Shown here one piece after another: positions 5,552-7,276 of a DNA stretch of 7,276 bases. Location: positions 13,460-20,735 of the forward strand of contig DXWE01000014.1 in the NCBI GenBank assembly GCA_019417045.1, given 5' to 3'. The notes under the pieces were generated by a model that saw nothing but the letters and a program-made list of their open reading frames with translations, ran no database searches and was not told the origin of the DNA. Each line of letters starts with the position of its first letter. Positions within the stretch are counted from its first letter, which is position 1. The DNA comes from Oscillospiraceae bacterium. Lineage in GTDB: Bacteria > Bacillota > Clostridia > Oscillospirales > Acutalibacteraceae. Made by a program: the position numbers and the translations under genes.

Positions 5552-7276
5552 ATGTTTCAGATTCGCTGGGTCTGGCGGAACATGGACAAAAAGTACCGGG
5601 TGCTGACGATTATCGGCCTGTTCTTATCGATCGTCAGCAGCGCAGCGCTCGTTATCAATCCGTTTTTGACCTCCCGGCTGGTGGACGAGGTCATCATGCC
5701 GCAGAACCCGGATCCCCTGATCCCGCTGCTGGTTGCGATGGGGGTTGTCACCACCGTGCGGCAGTTCATGCGGTATGCGTGCGTGATGTGCCTGGAGAAC
5801 GCGTCGCAGAATCTGCTGTACAATCTCGAGTACCGGCTGTTTTCGGTGTTGCAGTACCAGGAGATGCATTTTTTCGATAAACACCGCACCGGGGATCTGA
5901 TGACCGTGTGTTCGGCGGATATCGACTGGTGCCGCCATTTTATCGCGTTCATCGACTACCAGGTCACCGACTGCGTGACCATGTTTGTCGCGACGCTCAC
6001 CCTCTTTTTCTTCGTCAGCTGGAAGCTGACGCTGGCGCTGCTGGCGGCGGCGCCGCTGCTGCTGGTCATCACCAAGCTGTACTCGAAAAAGGTGCATCCG
6101 CTGTTCATGGACATGCGCAACAAGCTCTCCCACATGAACACGGCCGCGCAGGAGAACATCGCGGGCAACCGGGTGGTGAAGGCGTTCGCGCGGGAGGACT
6201 ACGAGAAGGAGCGGTTCACCAAGTGTAATCAGGAGTACCGGGACGCAAACCTCGACATCAACAAAAAGTGGCTGACTTTTTTCCCGATGATCGAGCTGCT
6301 CGCCAACGCGATGACCATCCTGACCATCTTCCTCGGCGGTTTTCTCATCATCACCGGTGACCTGACGGCCGGTGGGCTGACCATCTTCACCTCGCTGGCG
6401 TGGGCGCTGGCGAACCCCATGCGCAATCTGGGCTCGCTCGTCAATGATGCGCAGCGGTTTTTCACCTCTGCTTCCAAGGTGATTGAGATCTATTATTCCC
6501 GCCCGCTGATCACCGACCGGCCGGACGCAGAGGACCATCTGAAGATGCGCGGCAAGATCACGTTTGATGACGTGAGCTTTTCGTTTGGCAATGTGAAGGT
6601 GCTCGACCATGTGAGCTTTGAGGTACAGCCGGGGCAGACGCTTGCGATCATGGGGCCGACCGGTTCCGGGAAGACGACGGTCATCAACCTGCTTGCGCGG
6701 TTTTACGACGTGTCGGGCGGCCGGATCCTGGTGGACGACTGTGACGTGCGCTACTGGAAGCTCCAGCAGCTGCGGCGAGGGGTCGGCACCGCGCTGCAGG
6801 ACGTGTTCCTGTTCTCCGACACGATCGACGGCAATATCGCGTTTGGGAACGGGGCGCTCAGTGAGGAGCAGGTGCACGACTACGCGCGCCGTGCGGCGGC
6901 GGACGAGTTTATCTCGGCCATGCCGGAAGGGTATGACACCATCGTCGGGGAGCGGGGGGTCGGCCTGTCGGGCGGGCAGAAGCAGCGGATCGCGCTGGCG
7001 CGCGCCATGGCGATGGAGCCTGCCATCCTGGTGCTGGACGACACCACCTCCGCGGTCGACCTCGAGACCGAGAAATACATACAGGAACAGCTGCGGCAGC
7101 TGCCGTATGACTGCACGAAGATCATCATCGCACAGCGTATCTCCTCGGTGAAGGACGCCGATCACATCCTTGTGTTACAGGACGGCCGTATCGCCGAAGA
7201 GGGTACCCACGAGGAATTGCTGCAAAACGGCGGGTATTACTGGGAGACCTATGCGCTGCAAAATGACATCCAGGGC
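5552..7276 (+). CDS. Half-size ABC exporter (TMD-NBD), degenerate ATP site, 3' end cut by window
   Basis: The frame runs 575 codons from ATG 5552 to the window edge without a stop; family members are about 580-600 residues, so only a short tail is missing. It encodes an inner-membrane exporter subunit: six hydrophobic segments at about 17-38, 55-78, 136-157, 158-176, 245-268 and 273-290, with the typical ENIAGNRVVKAFARE stretch at 201-215. The nucleotide-binding domain has aromatic Phe345, Walker A GPTGSGKTT (368-376), Q-loop Gln416, signature LSGGQKQR (472-479), Walker B ILVLDD (492-497) and D-loop SAVD (500-503). The catalytic Glu is Asp497 and the switch His is Gln528, the pattern of the non-hydrolysing half of heterodimeric multidrug-type exporters. 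The substrate is unknown. The ribosome binding site is modest (GGAAGTGGG at 5535-5543). GTG at 5543 is an alternative start adding three residues; the frame is closed by TAA at 5510. Confidence 0.93.
   Translation, partial: MFQIRWVWRNMDKKYRVLTIIGLFLSIVSSAALVINPFLTSRLVDEVIMPQNPDPLIPLLVAMGVVTTVRQFMRYACVMCLENASQNLLYNLEYRLFSVLQYQEMHFFDKHRTGDLMTVCSADIDWCRHFIAFIDYQVTDCVTMFVATLTLFFFVSWKLTLALLAAAPLLLVITKLYSKKVHPLFMDMRNKLSHMNTAAQENIAGNRVVKAFAREDYEKERFTKCNQEYRDANLDINKKWLTFFPMIELLANAMTILTIFLGGFLIITGDLTAGGLTIFTSLAWALANPMRNLGSLVNDAQRFFTSASKVIEIYYSRPLITDRPDAEDHLKMRGKITFDDVSFSFGNVKVLDHVSFEVQPGQTLAIMGPTGSGKTTVINLLARFYDVSGGRILVDDCDVRYWKLQQLRRGVGTALQDVFLFSDTIDGNIAFGNGALSEEQVHDYARRAAADEFISAMPEGYDTIVGERGVGLSGGQKQRIALARAMAMEPAILVLDDTTSAVDLETEKYIQEQLRQLPYDCTKIIIAQRISSVKDADHILVLQDGRIAEEGTHEELLQNGGYYWETYALQNDIQG

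Noticed and set aside
5515..5880. A 121-codon plus-strand frame beginning just before the ABC exporter
   Set aside because: It overlaps the exporter in another frame and has no domain resemblance. The AAGG before its ATG is too close to act as a Shine-Dalgarno.
5624..7165. A 513-codon minus-strand frame opposite the ABC exporter
   Set aside because: It is bounded exactly by the two TTA codons of the exporter gene. It is low-complexity (His/Arg/Gln-rich), and the exporter motifs on the plus strand are unmistakable.
1..7276. A defence or NAD-depletion island suggested by the sirtuin gene
   Set aside because: The sirtuin is a compact, stand-alone housekeeping-type deacylase without extra domains. 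Its neighbours are a surface enzyme, a PurF-like protein and an exporter in separate transcription units, with no toxin, nuclease or effector.

Overview
The window reads as chromosomal DNA of a GC-rich, Gram-positive anaerobe in the Clostridia, most like the gut Oscillospiraceae/Ruminococcaceae group. This is inferred from the sequence alone. The support is a surface protein with a Gram-positive NPQTG sorting tail and FIVAR domain, AGGAGG-type ribosome binding sites, G/C-ending codons, and a PurF-like protein of a type I associate with Clostridia. No RNA gene, insertion sequence, prophage, integrase or CRISPR array was seen.

There are four genes in two opposed pairs. (1) Positions 1-731, + strand: a Sir2-family NAD-dependent protein deacylase (sirtuin) whose first few codons lie before the window. 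It converges on (2) positions 837-3452, - strand: a secreted metallophosphoesterase of 871 residues with signal peptide, complete di-metal site, a long uncharacterised middle, an EF-hand-like loop, a FIVAR domain and a sortase signal. A 17-bp hairpin terminator at 739-779 sits between them and can serve both strands. (3) Positions 3834-5240, - strand: a PurF (amidophosphoribosyltransferase)-like protein with its own promoter and terminator. It keeps the PRPP site and the likely [4Fe-4S] cysteines but lacks the N-terminal cysteine and other glutaminase residues. (4) Positions 5552-7276, + strand, divergent from (3): a half-size ABC exporter (TMD-NBD) that is still open at the window end. It carries the D-for-E and Q-for-H changes of the degenerate half of a heterodimeric exporter, so a partner gene is expected just downstream.

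The four genes do not look like one pathway. Each appears to be its own transcription unit, separated by terminators or divergent promoters. The points most worth a second look are the PurF-like protein with an eroded glutaminase site, the degenerate ABC half, the overlapping ATGTGA/GTG start of the surface phosphoesterase, and a near-total absence of TTA, CTA and TCA codons. I see no clear evidence of a wholly new multi-gene system in this window.
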